Shown: positions 1 through 7,439, numbered from the stretch's first letter. The stretch is DNA of 47,937 nt from Candidatus Kuenenia stuttgartensis (GCA_945904015.1 CAMDPK010000039.1:1-47937); one strand, 5' to 3'. The notes: a model not told the origin generated them from the sequence alone. Numbers and translations: made by a program.

Positions 1-145
1 CGGCGAGGGGCAAGTCGTGTTGTGCGTGCAAGGTTCGAGTGCTCGGTTCACGCCGGAAACCAAAACGCTGCCGATCGACTGCACAGTCATCGGCCTCGTC
101 GACACGGTGCAGGTGCACGGCAAAACGGTGTTCAAGGCGGAGTAA
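1..145 (+). CDS. BMC-P shell vertex protein (EutN/CcmL family), C-terminal part only
   Basis: An open frame enters from the left edge (frame starts at base 2) and ends at TAA 143-145, giving 47 visible residues. The tail contains GEGQVVLCVQGSSAR and IDCTVIGLVDTV. The late pattern of a small beta-barrel followed by a hydrophobic strand (a-V-I-G-I/L-V-D) matches the end of EutN/CcmL pentamer proteins, and the two complete BMC-P genes downstream (2171 and 3478) end in a similar strand (WAVIGIAD, AAILDRVVIE). In the planctomycete PVM-type locus a first BMC-P lies just upstream of the aldehyde dehydrogenase region, so by gene order this would correspond to pvmH. The N-terminal half lies outside the window, so a non-shell protein cannot be fully excluded. 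Confidence 0.6.
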   Translation, partial: GEGQVVLCVQGSSARFTPETKTLPIDCTVIGLVDTVQVHGKTVFKAE

Positions 146-157
146 TCGAACGAGATC

Positions 158-715
158 ATGCCCCAGCAACGAGAAATGACGCCTGAGCAATACGCCGCGA
201 TGGAGCCGGACAAAGTTCTGCGAATCATGCAGATCATTGCCGGTGCTCTGATCGCGGGCGTGCTGTCGTTTGCTGGGGTCGCGAGCTTCGTCGTCTTTGG
301 TCAGGCTCCGGCGGCTCAGCCGGGAGGGCAACCGCCGGCTGCTCAGAACGGGTCCGAGATCATCATGTACGTCGCGATGGCGTTTGCGGCGGTGGCAGTT
401 GTGATGAGCTTTGTCGTGCCGAATCTGATCTCGGCGGCGGGCGTGAAGGGAGTTGCCAAGCTGTCTCAGGACGGGACAGCGACCAGTCCGAAGGAATTGT
501 TTGGACGGCTGCTCGGTGTGGCTCAGACCAAGATGATCATCGCAATGGCTTTGGTTGAAGGAGCGGCATTCTTCAACTTGATTGCGTTCATCTTCACGAA
601 GTCGCTGATTCCGCCAGCCGTCGTCGGAGCATTGCTGCTGGTCATGGCGATTCACTTTCCCACAAAGATCAATTTGGCTCGCTGGCTGGAAGACCAGCAG
701 CGATTGTTGAGTTAA
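158..715 (+). CDS. BMC-operon membrane protein of unknown function
   Basis: This 185-residue integral membrane protein starts 12 bases after the partial BMC-P and ends 34 bases before the aldehyde dehydrogenase, so it belongs to the BMC operon. Four hydrophobic segments are visible: about residues 24-47, 68-93, 124-150 and 151-168. A Gly/Pro/Gln/Ala-rich loop (about 50-65) separates the first two. The third begins [20 protein letters not shown], a Gly/Ala-rich helix with a single buried Glu that resembles the ion-binding helix of ATP synthase subunit c. That likeness is by eye only and the overall length does not fit subunit c. Planctomycete BMC loci carry uncharacterised proteins at this position. 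No signal peptide or catalytic motif was recognised. Confidence 0.75.
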   Translation: MPQQREMTPEQYAAMEPDKVLRIMQIIAGALIAGVLSFAGVASFVVFGQAPAAQPGGQPPAAQNGSEIIMYVAMAFAAVAVVMSFVVPNLISAAGVKGVAKLSQDGTATSPKELFGRLLGVAQTKMIIAMALVEGAAFFNLIAFIFTKSLIPPAVVGALLLVMAIHFPTKINLARWLEDQQRLLS

Positions 716-749
716 TTCTCCCCACAACCTCTCAACGAGAGTTTTCGAT

Positions 750-2168
750 ATGTCCACAGAAGCCACCATTCGTGCTGTCGTTCAAGAAGTTCTCACCCAA
801 CTCCAGAAGCGAAACGGCTTCACCGCGAGCAAGCCGCGTAACGGGGACTTTGGCGTGTTCGCCAATGTCGATGATGCGGTCGCGGCCGCGAACGATGCGT
901 TCAAGAAGCTACGCGAGACTTCGCTGGAGACGCGGGCCAAGGCCATTGAGTGCGTCCGACAGATTTGTGTGTCGCAGGCGGTCGAGCTGGGCACAGCCGA
1001 GATGAAGGAGACCAAAATCGGGCGGCTCGATCACAAGATTGAGAAGCTGCAAATCCTGCAGCGTGTGCCGGGGATGGAGTTCATGAAGTCGGAAGTTTTT
1101 TCCGGCGATCACGGGCTGGCGGTGATTGAGGCGGCTCCGTTCGGAGTCATCGGAGCGGTCACGCCGGTGACGCATTCGCTGCCGACGCTGGCGTGCAACG
1201 TGATCAACATGGTCTCGGCCGGGAACACGGTCGTGTTCAATCCGCATCCCAGCGGCAAGCTGATCGCGTGTGAGGGGACTCGGCGGATCAACCGCGCGAT
1301 CTACGAAGCGACCGGGCTGGAAAACCTCTTCACGATCGTGTCCGAGCCGACGCTCGAATCGGCCGCCGCGCTGTTCGCTCATCGAGGCATTCGGCTGCTG
1401 TGTGTGACGGGTGGGCCGGGAGTCGCGAAGGCGGCTCTGCAAGCCACCAAGCGAGCGATCGTCGCCGGGCCGGGCAATCCGCCGGTCGTCGTCGATGAAA
1501 CGGCGGACCTCGAAATCGCCGCGAAGTCGATCATCCAAGGCGGAGCCTACGACAACAATTTGCTCTGCATCGGCGAGAAGGAAGTCTTCGCCGTCCACAC
1601 GATCTTCGATCAGTTGATGTCCGAGATGAGCCGCGCCGGAGCACATCGCTTGAACGCCGCCGAAGTGGACCGCATGACGAAGGCCGCGTTCTCACCGCCG
1701 GAGAAGCCGGGCGATCACTGGCACCTGAACCGTGACCTCATTGGCAAAGACGCCAGCGTGCTGGCCGAGCAGATCGGCGTGAAGATTCCCGCCAGTGCGA
1801 CGCTGCTCTTTGGCGAGACCAACATCGACAACCCGTTCGTCCCCGAAGAGCAGATGATGCCGTTCGTCCCGTTCATCCGAGTCCGCGACGTCCACGAAGG
1901 AATCCGTTTGGCGAAAGAGGCCGAACACGGCTTCCGCCACACCAGCCTGATCCACAGCCGCAACGTCCGCAACATGACCACGATGGGCAAGGAACTGGAC
2001 ACGACATTGTTCATCAAGAACGGCCCCTGCGGCGCGGGCCTCGGCCTGGGTGGCGAAGGTTATTTGTCATTCAGCATCGCAGGACCGACGGGCGAAGGTG
2101 TGACAACTCCGCTGACGTTCACTCGGCAACGACGATGCACGCTGGTTGATGATTTGAGGATCGTGTAG
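750..2168 (+). CDS. CoA-acylating aldehyde dehydrogenase of the microcompartment (PduP/EutE-like)
   Basis: This 472-residue ALDH-superfamily protein has the length and layout of PduP/EutE, which oxidise an aldehyde to acyl-CoA with NAD+ and CoA. Residues 1-20 form a short amphipathic helix ([17 protein letters not shown]) typical of PduP encapsulation peptides, followed by a linker. The catalytic Cys is C273 in [11 protein letters not shown]. The cofactor region includes [20 protein letters not shown] and [13 protein letters not shown], and the C-terminal [17 protein letters not shown] is a PduP-like signature. In planctomycete BMCs this enzyme is expected to convert lactaldehyde from fucose or rhamnose cleavage to lactyl-CoA; the substrate is inferred from the aldolase at 3858. 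The next BMC-P gene starts 2 bases after the stop, so the pair is probably translationally linked. By gene order it would be pvmJ. Confidence 0.92.
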   Translation: MSTEATIRAVVQEVLTQLQKRNGFTASKPRNGDFGVFANVDDAVAAANDAFKKLRETSLETRAKAIECVRQICVSQAVELGTAEMKETKIGRLDHKIEKLQILQRVPGMEFMKSEVFSGDHGLAVIEAAPFGVIGAVTPVTHSLPTLACNVINMVSAGNTVVFNPHPSGKLIACEGTRRINRAIYEATGLENLFTIVSEPTLESAAALFAHRGIRLLCVTGGPGVAKAALQATKRAIVAGPGNPPVVVDETADLEIAAKSIIQGGAYDNNLLCIGEKEVFAVHTIFDQLMSEMSRAGAHRLNAAEVDRMTKAAFSPPEKPGDHWHLNRDLIGKDASVLAEQIGVKIPASATLLFGETNIDNPFVPEEQMMPFVPFIRVRDVHEGIRLAKEAEHGFRHTSLIHSRNVRNMTTMGKELDTTLFIKNGPCGAGLGLGGEGYLSFSIAGPTGEGVTTPLTFTRQRRCTLVDDLRIV

Positions 2169-2170
2169 TC

Positions 2171-2434
2171 ATGCAACTCGGCAAAGTCATCGGTCATGCG
2201 ACCTCGACGGTGAAGCATCCGTCGATGAACGGCTGGAAGCTGCTCGTCGTGCAGACGCTGGATGCCAAAGGCGAAGCCGATGGGGAGCCGGTCTTGGTCG
2301 TAGACAACTTGGGAGCCGGAGCCGGTCAGCGAGTGATGATCACCAGCGACGGCAAAGCGGTCAGTCAGATGTTGGGTGACGACAAGTCTCCCGTGCGGTG
2401 GGCGGTGATTGGGATTGCGGACGACAAGAAATGA
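2171..2434 (+). CDS. pvmK: BMC-P shell vertex protein (EutN/CcmL family)
   Basis: This 87-residue protein opens with MQLGKVIGHATSTVKHPSM and has the core DNLGAGAGQRVMITSDGKA and the closing strand RWAVIGIADD. These are the standard features of EutN/CcmL proteins, which form pentamers capping the vertices of microcompartment shells. It starts 2 bases after the aldehyde dehydrogenase stop, so coupled translation is likely. Planctomycete PVM-type shells use three different BMC-P paralogues, and this is the middle one of three seen here. The symbol is assigned from order in the operon rather than from an alignment. The long palindrome cluster at 2443-2541 follows the stop directly. Confidence 0.9.
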   Translation: MQLGKVIGHATSTVKHPSMNGWKLLVVQTLDAKGEADGEPVLVVDNLGAGAGQRVMITSDGKAVSQMLGDDKSPVRWAVIGIADDKK

Positions 2435-2442
2435 CACAGACG

Positions 2443-2541
2443 CCACCGGGCTTGTCCCGGTGGTTCAACGGCTTCTGCACTACTCGCATCCGAAATGCGA
2501 GTAGTGCAGAAGCCGTTAAACCCCTGAGGCAAGCTCAGGGG
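2443..2541. repeat. Cluster of three consecutive palindromes between BMC genes
   Basis: Three hairpins lie end to end. An 8-bp stem is at 2443-2450/2456-2463. A perfect 23-bp stem is at 2467-2489/2495-2517 with a 5-base loop (CCGAA). Another 8-bp stem is at 2521-2528/2534-2541. The layout is that of REP/BIME-like intergenic elements. It lies inside an operon, so it may stabilise or attenuate the message. No U-tract follows, so it is not a classical terminator. Confidence 0.85.
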
Positions 2542-2557
2542 CGTGAGAATGGGAATT

Positions 2558-3271
2558 ATGCCGTTGGCGTTGGACGAAAAGCTGGTTGAGTCGATTGTCG
2601 GCGAGGTGATGCATCGCCTCCGACCGACGGCGCAGCCGGTTCGCGCAGCGGTGGCTCCTGCTTGCCCCTCGCCCCTCGCCCCTCAGCCCTCAGCCACCTT
2701 TGCCGTCACCGACCGCGTCGTCACTGCCGAACTACTCGCCTCGCGGCTGAACGGTCAGAAGTGGGCGAAGGTCGCGATTTGTCCGAAGGCGGTGATCACG
2801 CCGAGCGCGTTTGATTACTTGCGGACTCACAAAATCGTTTGGCATCGCAACACGGCCGAGGCGGCTCCGAATCCGAACAAGCCGATCACTCGTTGGAAGG
2901 CACTGATCGTGACAGCGACTCCGAGTGTCCTACAGGCGGTCGAGCACACGGAGAGTCAGACGTTTGGCAAGCAGTGGTCTCACGAGTTGCTCGGCGGAGT
3001 TGATGAAGCGATCTCTGCCGCGACCAGCGCGATCAATCGAGGCGAAGTCAGCGGCATCTCGATCTTCGCTGACCACGCTGAACTCATCGCCTGCCGAGCC
3101 AACCGCAGCGAACGCGTCAACGCGGCCGTGGTCAGCGACGTGCAGTTGATCCCGGCGCTCAAGCAATACATGAATTTGAACCTGATGGTCGTACGGTCGT
3201 CGGGACGAAGTTTTTTTGAGTTACGAAATTTGTTGAAAGAGTTTGGAAGGTCCGGAGACGGCGCATCATGA
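2558..3271 (+). CDS. BMC-associated RpiB-like protein with encapsulation-peptide-like N-terminus
   Basis: ATG 2558 is preferred; an upstream GTG at 2543 only adds residues overlapping the palindrome edge. The product is about 237 residues. Residues 5-21 (LDEKLVESIVGEVMHRL) form an amphipathic helix like the encapsulation peptides of the neighbouring dehydrogenase and aldolase. A Pro/Ala-rich linker (about 24-48) follows. The C-terminal 120 residues include IACRANRSERVNAAVVSD and ALKQYMNLNLMVV, which recall the RpiB/LacA fold (ANKxxGIRAAxCxD, HNDxNVLxLG). The RpiB active-site Cys/Gly motif is not obvious, so activity is uncertain. Position between two BMC-P genes suggests pvmL. It overlaps the next gene by 4 bases (ATGA). 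Likely a lumen protein; the role is not known to me. Confidence 0.75.
   Translation: MPLALDEKLVESIVGEVMHRLRPTAQPVRAAVAPACPSPLAPQPSATFAVTDRVVTAELLASRLNGQKWAKVAICPKAVITPSAFDYLRTHKIVWHRNTAEAAPNPNKPITRWKALIVTATPSVLQAVEHTESQTFGKQWSHELLGGVDEAISAATSAINRGEVSGISIFADHAELIACRANRSERVNAAVVSDVQLIPALKQYMNLNLMVVRSSGRSFFELRNLLKEFGRSGDGAS
2664..2691 (+). repeat. Heptanucleotide tandem repeat in the linker of the RpiB-like protein
   Basis: Three copies of GCCCCTC (2664-2684) are followed by a variant AGCCCTC (2685-2691). The repeat encodes part of the Pro/Ala/Ser linker. Because 7 is not a multiple of 3, gain or loss of one unit would shift the reading frame. Confidence 0.85.
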
Positions 3272-3465
3272 GCCGAGGCTGGAAGCTGATGAAGGACATC
3301 GAGCAATGTATTGAGGAAGTCTCGGTGGAGGATCTTCAGAAGGCGGCACAGATTCTTCGACGCAACGCTGCGCTGTGGCCGAAATACGCGAAGTTGGCGA
3401 TGAAGGATGTACTTCGAATCGAGCGTGAAATCGAAAAGAGACAGAACGATCAGCAGCAGGATTAG
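3268..3465 (+). CDS. Small conserved-position BMC operon protein (65 residues), unknown function
   Basis: The start codon overlaps the stop of the preceding gene (ATGA at 3268-3271), which is good evidence for coupled translation. The 65-residue product is predicted to be largely helical and charged: MKDIEQCIEEVSVEDLQKAA and LRIEREIEKRQNDQQQD. There is no signal peptide or membrane segment. It ends 12 bases before the third BMC-P gene. The sequence has no motif I recognise. Possible roles include a scaffold, adaptor or small chaperone for cargo, but nothing in the sequence decides this. Confidence 0.65.
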   Translation: MSRGWKLMKDIEQCIEEVSVEDLQKAAQILRRNAALWPKYAKLAMKDVLRIEREIEKRQNDQQQD

Positions 3466-3477
3466 CGGACACAGATC

Positions 3478-3777
3478 ATGCGAATTGCGGAAATTATCGG
3501 ACGTTGCACGCTGTCGGTGTGTCATCCGAGCTTGCGCGGGGCAAAATGGTTGGTCGGCGTGCCGCTCACTCAGGAAGGGCTTCAGAACGTCGCGGCTGGA
3601 AAGTCGAAAGATGTCGGCCGTAACGAACCGTTTGTGATTTATGACGATCTGGGAGCCGACAATGGAACCTTGATCGCCGTCAGTGAGGGAGCCGAAGCCG
3701 CAGCACCGTTTGCCCCGAATTTGAAACCGATTGATGCGTATTCCGCCGCGATTTTGGATCGCGTCGTCATTGAGTGA
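3478..3777 (+). CDS. pvmM: BMC-P shell vertex protein (EutN/CcmL family)
   Basis: This 99-residue EutN/CcmL-family protein opens with MRIAEIIGRCTLSVCHPSLR and has the core YDDLGADNGTLIAVSEGAEA and the final strand AAILDRVVIE. It should assemble into pentamers that cap shell vertices. It is about 12 residues longer than the BMC-P at 2171, with an insertion in the loop LTQEGLQNVAAGKSKDVGRN. The two differ enough in sequence that they probably fill distinct vertex positions or stages. The symbol is assigned from operon order, as the last BMC-P before the aldolase. Confidence 0.9.
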   Translation: MRIAEIIGRCTLSVCHPSLRGAKWLVGVPLTQEGLQNVAAGKSKDVGRNEPFVIYDDLGADNGTLIAVSEGAEAAAPFAPNLKPIDAYSAAILDRVVIE

Positions 3778-3818
3778 ATCTGAGATTGGAAATCAAGAGA
3801 AAGCGGCTTTGCCGCAAA

Positions 3819-3849
3819 CCAAAGCGGTGCTGACACACCGCACTCCAAA
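3819..3849. repeat. 31-base dispersed palindromic repeat, copy 1
   Basis: This stretch is the exact reverse complement of 16185-16215. It contains a small inverted repeat (GCGGTG...CACCGC, 6-bp stem). It ends 8 bases before the aldolase start codon. A further GCGGC-TTT-GCCGC hairpin lies just upstream at about 3803-3815. Confidence 0.9.
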
Positions 3850-3857
3850 GGGACAAC

Positions 3858-4754
3858 ATGGCCAATAACTGGAACAGCGGCGTGCATGATCGCCGTATCA
3901 AAGAAGAAATTTGTGAGATCGGACGCCGGGTGTATGCCAAAGGGTTCGCGGCGGCGAATGATGGGAACATCTCGGTTCGTGTGGGGCCGAACGAGGTCGT
4001 GTGCTCGCCGACGATGATCTGTAAGGGGTTCATGAAGCCCGAAGATATCTGCGCGGTCGATCTCGACGGTAAGCAGATCGCGGGGACTCGCAAGCGGACC
4101 AGCGAGATCTTGCTGCACCTGGCGATCATGCGTGCTCGCGAGGATGTGAAGGCATGCGTGCATTGTCATCCGCCACACGCGACGGCGTTCGCGGTCGCTC
4201 GCGAGCCGATCCCGCAGTGCATTCTGCCGGAGATCGAAGTCTTTATGGGCGAGGTGCCGCTCGCTCCGTATGAAACGCCGGGCGGACAAGATTTTGCGAA
4301 TACGGTCCTGCCGTTCCTCAAGCCGGGGACGAACACGATTATCCTCGCCAATCACGGCACGATCAGCTTCGGGCCGACGCTGGAGCAGGCGTATTGGAAG
4401 ACCGAGATTCTCGACGCCTATTGCCGGATTCTGTTGCTCTCGAAACAGCTTGGCGGTGTGACGTACCTCAACGAACAGAAGTCGCGTGAGCTGCTCGATC
4501 TGAAGAAGAAGCTGGGCTTCGATGATCCGCGATTCCATGTCGAGGACTGCGACCTGTGTGGCAACGGTGCGTATCGCGATGGCTACAAAGAAGAGATGCC
4601 GCAACCGTGTGCGTTCGAGCCGGCTCCGACGTATCCCGGCTATTTGCAAAAGCCAACCTACGCGGGCGGATCGGTTCCGGCCGGCGGCTCGCCCGATGTG
4701 GAATCGCTGGTGAAGGCGATCACGGAGCAGGTGTTGGCGGCGATGGGGAAGTAG
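3858..4754 (+). CDS. pvmN: Class II aldolase with C-terminal encapsulation peptide (fuculose/rhamnulose-phosphate aldolase type)
   Basis: This 298-residue class II aldolase/adducin-family protein is predicted to split L-fuculose-1-phosphate or L-rhamnulose-1-phosphate into lactaldehyde and DHAP. Visible features are AANDGNISVR, TSEILLHLAIM, the zinc-binding VHCHPPHATAF, PEIEVFMGEVPLAPY and the second metal region ILANHGTISFG. The catalytic domain ends near residue 230. A Cys-rich stretch (CDLCGNGAYRDG) and a Pro/Gly linker follow, then a terminal amphipathic helix VESLVKAITEQVLAAMGK. PVM-type BMC aldolases are known to carry a C-terminal encapsulation peptide, and this tail fits. Its last 35 bases overlap the convergent gene at 4720. 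Spacing from the upstream BMC-P is 80 bases and contains the dispersed repeat. Confidence 0.92.
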   Translation: MANNWNSGVHDRRIKEEICEIGRRVYAKGFAAANDGNISVRVGPNEVVCSPTMICKGFMKPEDICAVDLDGKQIAGTRKRTSEILLHLAIMRAREDVKACVHCHPPHATAFAVAREPIPQCILPEIEVFMGEVPLAPYETPGGQDFANTVLPFLKPGTNTIILANHGTISFGPTLEQAYWKTEILDAYCRILLLSKQLGGVTYLNEQKSRELLDLKKKLGFDDPRFHVEDCDLCGNGAYRDGYKEEMPQPCAFEPAPTYPGYLQKPTYAGGSVPAGGSPDVESLVKAITEQVLAAMGK

Positions 4755-5685
4755 CGGCTCCGAGCAGGCCGAGGACACCGAGTCCGTAGAACGTGTATTC
4801 GACGTCGGCTTGTTCGTCCCAACTGGCTCCGCGAAAGCCGCCGGTGGGGAATTCGAGTTGTTGCGTGATGAACGCTGCGATGGACGCCAAGTCCTGAAAG
4901 CGGTCGAGTCCGAAGTCCTGCGCGACGAGCAGCGACGTGAATGTCGAGAGTCCGTCGGCGAACGGGATGCGCGTGTTGGCTTGAAAGCCTCCCTCGTCGC
5001 TGCGGACTTGTTTCAGGAACTCGCGCAGGTCGATAGTGAGTTGCTCGTCGGCGAAGCCGAGTCGTTGCAGCAGCACGGCGGCGGCGGCGGTCGGGTTCGT
5101 GCCGCTGGTTTTCATCGGCGCGATCTCGACGAAGCCGCCGTCGTCACGTTGGCGGTCGAAGAGAAACTGGCCGAGTTTGTTCGGCTTCGGCGGTTTGCGA
5201 TCGAGCAGTTCGTAGGTCATCACGGTCAGGAACGAGTGGTAGGTGCTGCCGATCGCTCCCTCGGTGGACTTCGCGTAGCCGCCGTCGGTGGTCCGGACGC
5301 TTTCGAGCTTCGCGGCGATTTGATCCGGCCAATCGGCTGGCTCGTTGGCCAACAGGTCGGGGCCACCGAATGTCTGCGTGACAAGTGCCGAGTACAGCCA
5401 ACTAATGAGGTCGACGACGTGCAGCGTCCGCCAATCAAAGCGGCCGAGGAAGCTGCCGATCCGAATGGCTTCGTCGGTGGTCAGTCCGCCGAGCACGGCC
5501 AATCCGCGCACGGCGAAGCTGGTGTAGTACAGGTCGGAGTCCCCCTCGCGTCCTTTGAAGCCGGCGTCGCGTTGCTGGCGGGAGAGAATGAACTGCCGAT
5601 GCCGCTCGCGACGTTCTGGCTCCAGCCGCGCGAGGCCCGTCGTCACGCGCGTGCCAAGCGAGATGAGATATGGATCATTGGTCAT
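4720..5685 (-). CDS. Prenyltransferase/squalene-oxidase-repeat (terpene cyclase fold) protein
   Basis: The 321-residue product is made of repeated alpha-toroid units like those of the beta subunit of protein prenyltransferases. Examples are RQQRDAGFKGREGDSDLYYT, VRTTDGGYAKSTEGAIGSTY, RQRDDGGFVEIAP, VRSDEGGFQANTRIPFADG and PTGGFRGASWDEQADVEYTF. The GGF/GGY turns recur every 45-50 residues, as in Rab geranylgeranyl transferase beta. The Asp/Cys/His zinc triad of those enzymes is not apparent (ADVEYTFYGL where PDHFHTCY would be expected), so catalysis is doubtful. No signal peptide is seen. The stop lies 35 bases inside the convergent aldolase gene. The start codon falls in an ATTGGTCATTG repeat motif. 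Confidence 0.8.
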   Translation of the reverse strand: MTNDPYLISLGTRVTTGLARLEPERRERHRQFILSRQQRDAGFKGREGDSDLYYTSFAVRGLAVLGGLTTDEAIRIGSFLGRFDWRTLHVVDLISWLYSALVTQTFGGPDLLANEPADWPDQIAAKLESVRTTDGGYAKSTEGAIGSTYHSFLTVMTYELLDRKPPKPNKLGQFLFDRQRDDGGFVEIAPMKTSGTNPTAAAAVLLQRLGFADEQLTIDLREFLKQVRSDEGGFQANTRIPFADGLSTFTSLLVAQDFGLDRFQDLASIAAFITQQLEFPTGGFRGASWDEQADVEYTFYGLGVLGLLGAATSPSPPTPAP

Positions 5686-5798
5686 TGTTGATTGGCTATT
5701 GGCTATTGGTCATTGCTTGGCAGGCGACTTGTGAAGCGAGTTGTAAAGTTGAGGTTGGTCAATCACCAATGACCAACAACCAATTGCCAATCACCAAT
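5679..5798. repeat. AT-richer ATTGGT-type intergenic repeat with loose inverted symmetry
   Basis: Short iterated units (GGCTATTGGCTATTGGTCAT at about 5694-5713 and CAATCACCAATGACCAACAA at 5760-5779) lie between the divergent genes at 5685 and 5888. The two blocks are roughly complementary and could fold into a hairpin. Composition is clearly lower in GC than the flanks. Confidence 0.6.
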
Positions 5799-5887
5799 TT
5801 CAAGAGCGTCCCTCGCTTGCTTGCGTCTGTGCCGCTCACGCCGTCAAATCCGCCGCCTCACTCCGATCCGTCTGCGAGCTGCCGCTG

Positions 5888-7339
5888 ATGTCTGAACCTG
5901 CTTTGCCTCACGAACCCGTCGCGACGGACGGCGTTGTCCCGGCGGATCATCCTGAGCACGCCGGATCGTTGCGCGAGCTGTTGCGGATCGCGGTGCCGCT
6001 GATGATCAGCTCCGGTTCGGTGAGCGTGATGCACCTGGCCAACCGGATCTTTTTGACGTGGTATTCGTTGGATGCTGTGGCGGCGGTGCTGTCGGCGGGG
6101 ATCTTGCATTGGACGATCATCAGTTTGATTTTCGGGACGGTGCAATACGCGAACACCTTTGTCGCGCAGTACGAAGGGGCTGGCCGGCGCGATCGGGTGG
6201 CGGCGGCGGTGTGGCAGGGGATGTATCTCGCGGCGGTCGGCGGGGTGCTGGTCAATTTGATCGCGCTCTTCGCGGGACCGCTGTTTGCCATGATTGGGCA
6301 TGAGCCGGCGATCGCTCAGCTTGAGGCGGAGTATTTTGGGACGCTTTGTTACTCGTCGGTGCCGACGTTGTTGACGGCGGCGATGACGTGCTTCTTCAGC
6401 GGACGGAGCAAGACGCGCGTCGTCATGGCGGTCAACGTCATCGGCGTGTCGATCAATGTGCTCAGCGATTACTTGCTGATCTTTGGGAATGGGCCGTTTC
6501 CTCGGATGGGGATTCGCGGAGCGGGCATCTCGACGGTGCTGGCTCAGACGGTGGAGTGCGTGATCCTGGCGTGGCTGCTGTTCCAAGCGAAGCCGCGTGC
6601 GGAGTACGGCACGCTGCGGAATCGAGCGTTCGATCGAGATCTCTTTCGGCGGTTCGTGAGGTTCGGGTTTCCTCAGGGGATGCACTTCTTTCTGGATGTC
6701 GCCAGCTTCGCGGTCTTCATGCAGTTGATCGGCCGGTTGGGCAAGACCGAGGCGGCGGCGACGACGCTGGCGTTCAATCTCAACACGCTGGCGTTCATCC
6801 CGATGCTTGGCTTGGGGACGGCGGTCTCGACGCTGGTGGGGAATCGGATCGGCGAGGGACGCCCGGAACTCGCGGTGCGGACGACGTGGACGGCGTTCAA
6901 AGTCTCGGCGGCGTACATGCTGACGTTCGCGGCGATCTACGTCCTGCTGCCGGAGTGGATCTTGCAGCCCTACTTCGCGTACTCGACCGACGTGGACCCG
7001 AACCGAGTCAACCCCGTGGTGGTGCGCGAGACGGTCATCGTGCTGCTGCGGTTCGTCGCCGTGTACTGCTTCTTCGATGCGATGGGGATTGTGTTCGGCT
7101 TCGCGATCCGCGGTGCCGGGGACACGCGATTCGCGCTGTGGTTCTCGTGCGTCTGTGCGTGGACGCTGTTGGTGCTGCCGACGGTGGTCAGCCTGAAGTG
7201 GTTCGATGGCGGACTGAATGCGTGCTGGTGGTTCTGCACGATCTACATCATCGTGCTGGGCTGCGGCTTCTTCGCTCGGTTTCTGGCGGGGCATTGGAAG
7301 TCGATGAAGGTGATCGAAACGATTCGCGTGGAAACCTAG
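5888..7339 (+). CDS. MATE-family multidrug/drug-sodium antiporter
   Basis: The 483-residue polytopic protein is of typical MATE length, with about 12 hydrophobic segments in two homologous halves. The N-terminal cytoplasmic tail (residues 1-28) is followed by ELLRIAVPLMISSGSVSVM, the usual start of helix 1. FVAQYEGAGRRDRVAAAVWQ in half one corresponds to VGNRIGEGRPELAVRTTWTA in half two, the internal repeat of MATE proteins. AIRGAGDTRFALW is a further family signature. Substrate is not readable from sequence. It is transcribed divergently from the terpene-cyclase-fold gene, about 200 bases apart, across the ATTGGT repeat. The stop codon abuts a dispersed repeat cluster. Confidence 0.92.
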   Translation: MSEPALPHEPVATDGVVPADHPEHAGSLRELLRIAVPLMISSGSVSVMHLANRIFLTWYSLDAVAAVLSAGILHWTIISLIFGTVQYANTFVAQYEGAGRRDRVAAAVWQGMYLAAVGGVLVNLIALFAGPLFAMIGHEPAIAQLEAEYFGTLCYSSVPTLLTAAMTCFFSGRSKTRVVMAVNVIGVSINVLSDYLLIFGNGPFPRMGIRGAGISTVLAQTVECVILAWLLFQAKPRAEYGTLRNRAFDRDLFRRFVRFGFPQGMHFFLDVASFAVFMQLIGRLGKTEAAATTLAFNLNTLAFIPMLGLGTAVSTLVGNRIGEGRPELAVRTTWTAFKVSAAYMLTFAAIYVLLPEWILQPYFAYSTDVDPNRVNPVVVRETVIVLLRFVAVYCFFDAMGIVFGFAIRGAGDTRFALWFSCVCAWTLLVLPTVVSLKWFDGGLNACWWFCTIYIIVLGCGFFARFLAGHWKSMKVIETIRVET

Positions 7340-7439
7340 CACGACGCGCCAGCGAGTGTTTTCCCAATCGAATCCTGCGTCGAATCACTCGCTGGCGCGT
7401 CGTGCTGGTTGCGAGAATCACTCGCTGGCGCGTCGTGCT
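7338..7439. repeat. Three copies of a 21-base unit, one inverted and two in 33-base tandem
   Basis: The unit CACTCGCTGGCGCGTCGTGC(T) occurs at 7386-7406 and 7419-7439 on the plus strand (period 33 bases) and inverted at 7338-7358. The inverted copy overlaps the last base of the MATE stop codon. A long stem can form between the inverted copy and either direct copy. Confidence 0.95.

Noticed and set aside
5858..7342. 494-codon minus-strand frame
   Set aside because: Mirror of the MATE gene; the product is full of Arg/His/Gln without fold features.
7386..7439. CRISPR-like direct repeats of about 21-33 bases
   Set aside because: Only two direct copies with no variable spacer, plus an inverted copy; it is a palindromic intergenic repeat.
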